From NCBI GenBank assembly GCA_024642215.1, contig JAHEBO010000014.1, positions 5,631-54,660 of the forward strand: DNA of 49,030 bases, written 5' to 3'. Under the pieces are notes generated by a model that saw nothing but the letters and a program-made list of their open reading frames with translations, was not told where the DNA came from and searched no databases. Numbering within the stretch: the first letter of the stretch is position 1; every line of letters starts with the position of its first letter. Origin of the DNA: Limnohabitans sp. Its GTDB lineage: Bacteria; Pseudomonadota; Gammaproteobacteria; Burkholderiales; Burkholderiaceae_C. The position numbers and the translations under genes were made by a program. Below are positions 47,070-49,030 of this stretch, in pieces.

Positions 47070-48094
47070 TTGAAACAGAAGCCCTGGTCATTGGCGCAGG
47101 TCCTGTCGGCCTGTTCCAAGCGTTTCAGCTAGGGCTTCAAGACATTCGCTGCCACGTGGTGGATGCGTTGCCGCAAGTGGGCGGCCAGTGCGTAGAGCTC
47201 TATGCCAACAAACCCATTTACGACATTCCGGGCATTCCGTATTGCACAGGTCAACAATTGATTGACCAACTGCAACAGCAAGTCAAACCCTTTGCACCGC
47301 AGTTTCACCTTCAAGAATTGGTCAGTGAACTCAAAGCCACTGAAGACGGTCAGTGGCATGTGCAAACAGACACAGGTACCCAGTTCAAAGCCGCCACAGT
47401 TTTCATTGCGGCTGGCGTAGGCGCCTTCGTCAAACGCGGCCTCAGCTTGCCAGGCTTTGAAGAACTATTGGGTCAGCACATTTTTCACACAGCACCAAAC
47501 GAATCGACGTTCCAAGGCAAGCACTTGATCGTGTTGGGAGACAGCGATGCCGCATTAGAAGCCTGCGCCCAATGGCGTGAAGGCCCTTCAGCAGCAGCCA
47601 GCGTCACCTTGGTCCACAGGCGTGATCAGTTTCAAGCCGCGCCTCAAGCCATTGAAGACATGCGCCAAGCCTGCGCGAACCAAACCATGCGCTTTGTAGC
47701 AGGACAACCCACAGGCTTGGTACAAACCAATGGCCAACTGACGGGTCTTGAAATTCTGAATTCCGAAGCTGACACTGAAGTACTGCCTGCCGATGATTTG
47801 CTTGTGTGTTTGGGCGTCTCACCCAAGCTCGGCCCAATTAGCGACTGGGGCTTGAACATGGAACGCAAACAATTGCCAGTTCACACAGAGACCTTCGCCA
47901 CAGAAGCGACGGGCATCTTTGCGGTCGGTGACATCAACACCTATCCAGGCAAAAAGAAACTCATTTTGTGCGGCTTTCATGAAGCCACATTGGCCGCCTT
48001 TGGTGCTTCAGCCCTGTTGCGCCCAGACCAAAAAACCCTGCTTCAATACACCACAACCTCCACTCACCTGCACAAGCTCTTGGGTGTTTTGTAG
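47066..48094 (+). CDS. Ferredoxin-NADP(+) reductase, thioredoxin-reductase-like type
   Basis: NAD(P)/FAD-dependent reductase of 342 residues. The FAD-binding GAGPVGLFQAFQLG begins at about residue 10, PQVGGQCVELYANKPIYDIPGIP is the family mark, the NADP motif is VLGDSDAALEA, and the final FAVGDINTYPGKKKLILCGFHEA segment closes the FAD site. There is no redox CxxC, which separates it from thioredoxin reductase. The start is TTG 47066, overlapping the fdxA stop. It is the second ferredoxin-NADP reductase in the window, unrelated in fold to fpr. Confidence 0.93.
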   Translation: MIETEALVIGAGPVGLFQAFQLGLQDIRCHVVDALPQVGGQCVELYANKPIYDIPGIPYCTGQQLIDQLQQQVKPFAPQFHLQELVSELKATEDGQWHVQTDTGTQFKAATVFIAAGVGAFVKRGLSLPGFEELLGQHIFHTAPNESTFQGKHLIVLGDSDAALEACAQWREGPSAAASVTLVHRRDQFQAAPQAIEDMRQACANQTMRFVAGQPTGLVQTNGQLTGLEILNSEADTEVLPADDLLVCLGVSPKLGPISDWGLNMERKQLPVHTETFATEATGIFAVGDINTYPGKKKLILCGFHEATLAAFGASALLRPDQKTLLQYTTTSTHLHKLLGVL

Positions 48095-48108
48095 AAGCAA
48101 CGGGTTCA

Positions 48109-48585
48109 TCAGTGGTTTGAGAGGTTGATGCCTGCAAGTTCACCGAGCACCATCAGGAACTCAGCCATTTGTTCGGGTGAAATTTTTTGAATGGCTTCTT
48201 TGGCAATGGGTTCTATAGAGACCAGTGCATAGCTCAGAAGTTGCTGACCGCCAGTGGTCAATGTGGCATAGCCAACCCTTGCATCCCTTGGGTCAGGCTC
48301 TCGAGAGATCAAGCCGAGCTTTTCCAATGGCATCAGACTTCTGGTCACACCAGATGCTGTCACGCCCAAACGCTCGGCCAAATCTATTCGACGCAATCTG
48401 GATTCAGGTGCGCGGCCGAGGTAATACAAAATCATAAAGTCACTGAAGCTCAATCCATGCAGATTGGAAAGTGAATTGTCGAGCCTTCGTGTCAATGTTG
48501 AATATGCGCGCGTTAACCGCAAGCAGAATTCAAGATGTTCGCTGGATTTCACAGGCGTGCTTTTGGTGTTTGCTGACTTGGCCAT
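48109..48585 (-). CDS. MarR family transcriptional regulator
   Basis: Winged-helix repressor/activator of 158 residues. The core includes LSFSDFMILYYLGRAPESRLRRIDLAERLGVTASGVTRSLMPLEKLGLISREPDPRDAR, the MarR DNA-binding region with the wing arginines. The first 20 residues are a polar tail. It converges on the ferredoxin reductase gene, and palindromic DNA lies upstream of its start, as for autoregulated MarR genes. Ligand and targets unknown; the riboswitch-controlled receptor gene is its divergent neighbour. Confidence 0.92.
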   Translation of the reverse strand: MAKSANTKSTPVKSSEHLEFCLRLTRAYSTLTRRLDNSLSNLHGLSFSDFMILYYLGRAPESRLRRIDLAERLGVTASGVTRSLMPLEKLGLISREPDPRDARVGYATLTTGGQQLLSYALVSIEPIAKEAIQKISPEQMAEFLMVLGELAGINLSNH

Positions 48586-48616
48586 GGTTTGTTCTCTTCA
48601 TCGTTAGTTGGCTATT

Positions 48617-48647
48617 ACTTGATTGCTCAAGTATATATCAATTGATA
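48617..48647. promoter_or_regulatory. Palindromes and candidate promoter upstream of marR
   Basis: ACTTGATTGCTCAAGT (48617-48632) has perfect ACTTGA/TCAAGT arms, and TATCAATTGATA (48636-48647) is a perfect 12-bp palindrome. On the minus strand TTGATA and TAATAG, 18 bp apart, form a candidate promoter overlapping both. This is the usual position of a MarR autoregulatory operator. Confidence 0.5.
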
Positions 48648-48738
48648 CTCAATCATTTCTGCACTCCCTCAAAAAGGTTCTGCATGTGTCAAGCATGTGA
48701 ATTACAATGCGACTCGCCACTGAATCATCAGTGGCATC

Positions 48739-48820
48739 CGCTAGGGGTGTTTTGGCCGAATGGCCAAGACTGAGAAAGTCCCTTTGAACCTGATTGAGGT
48801 AATCCTCGCGCAGGGAAGCT
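48739..48820 (+). ncRNA. TPP riboswitch (THI box)
   Basis: All conserved parts of the thiamine pyrophosphate aptamer are present in order: AGGGGTG (48743-48749), a P3 stem TTGGCC/GGCCAA, CTGAGA (48770-48775), CCCTTTGAACCTGAT (48780-48794) and, after a GAGG/CCTC stem, GCGCAGGGA (48808-48816), with GCT and AGC closing P1. No terminator hairpin is obvious between it and the next ATG, so control is probably at translation initiation, through the GAAGGA site at 48892-48897. Confidence 0.95.
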
Positions 48821-48904
48821 TGTCTAAACAACGTGGCAAATACTCAATTGCCTAGATTCGTTGAATGACCCAGCCGACCTGCCATTTCGTTGAAGGAAAA
48901 CGCA

Positions 48905-49030
48905 ATGGCACATCAATTGCCAAAACTTACTTGCCATGCACTGCTGCTTGCCAGTGCGACCGCAATCGCCCAAAACAATACGGTTTTGGTCACCAGTCCT
49001 GCTGCGCAACAAGTGAGTGGTTTTGAAAAC
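48905..49030 (+). CDS. Probable TonB-dependent outer-membrane receptor, 5' end only
   Basis: Open to the window end, 42 codons. A signal peptide (MAHQLPKLTCHALLLASATAIAQ, cut about residue 22-23) is followed by NTVLVTSPAAQQVSGFEN, which resembles the mature N-terminus and TonB-box-like region of TonB-dependent receptors (VLVTSP). A GAAGGA site lies 7 bp upstream. With a TPP riboswitch ahead, thiamine or a precursor would be the substrate. The short visible part cannot exclude another exported thiamine-related protein. Confidence 0.7.
   Translation, partial: MAHQLPKLTCHALLLASATAIAQNNTVLVTSPAAQQVSGFEN

Overview
The window reads as ordinary chromosomal DNA of a betaproteobacterium, most likely order Burkholderiales, family Comamonadaceae (a Limnohabitans/Rhodoferax-like freshwater relative is an inference). 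Four gene blocks are typical of that group: exbB-exbD-lpxK-Trm112-kdsB-adk; FixL/FixJ-type kinase and regulator then folD-prlC; lexA with CTG-N10-CAG operators; and a cysI-DUF934-cysH-cysD-cysN sulfate-assimilation cluster. Genes are densely packed on both strands. I see no insertion sequence, prophage, CRISPR array, rRNA or plasmid gene.

Layout. 1-6.2 kb: PAS sensor kinase and FixJ-type regulator, a terminator, folD, prlC. 6.2-12.1 kb: rpiA (-), pyrD (+), an FAD oxidoreductase (-), an SDR dehydrogenase (+), sodB (-), xseA (-). 12.4-16.3 kb: TonB-energising ExbB/ExbD, lipid A/KDO genes lpxK and kdsB, a Trm112-like protein, adk. 16.3-18.5 kb: asparaginase (-) divergent from lexA, with two LexA boxes between them, then a small unknown protein. 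18.6-25.1 kb: 2-hydroxyacid dehydrogenase, 3-hydroxyacyl-CoA dehydrogenase, enoyl-CoA hydratase, Crp/Fnr regulator, APH-like phosphotransferase, acyl-CoA dehydrogenase: a fatty/aromatic acyl-CoA catabolic neighbourhood. 25.2-31.1 kb: tRNA-Pro(TGG), tRNA-Arg(TCT), then a complete branched-chain-amino-acid-type ABC importer (binding protein, two permeases, two ATPases) and a short CaiB-type CoA transferase. 31.1-41.2 kb: hrpA (-), argA (+), dsbB (-), fpr (-), yggX and mnmC (+), another periplasmic binding protein (-). 41.4-48.1 kb: the cys cluster, then ferredoxin fdxA and a thioredoxin-reductase-like ferredoxin-NADP reductase. 48.1-49.0 kb: a MarR regulator (-) and, at the right edge, a TPP riboswitch ahead of the first 42 codons of a probable TonB-dependent outer-membrane receptor.

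How the parts fit. The cys genes take sulfate activated as APS to sulfite and sulfide. No flavoprotein subunit (cysJ) is present, so reduced ferredoxin, perhaps from the adjacent fdxA/reductase pair, is the likely electron source. The ABC importer plus CoA transferase, acyl-CoA dehydrogenase, hydratase and dehydrogenase suggest uptake and beta-oxidation-like use of organic acids. ExbB/ExbD could energise the riboswitch-controlled receptor.

I found no clearly new defence or mobile system. The points most worth a second look are: an MnmC whose methyltransferase half has lost its catalytic motif; a tandem 21-bp repeat just upstream of cysI; paired LexA boxes whose near edge is 12 bp from the asparaginase start; nested inverted repeats upstream of the SDR gene; and the TPP riboswitch/receptor at the edge.
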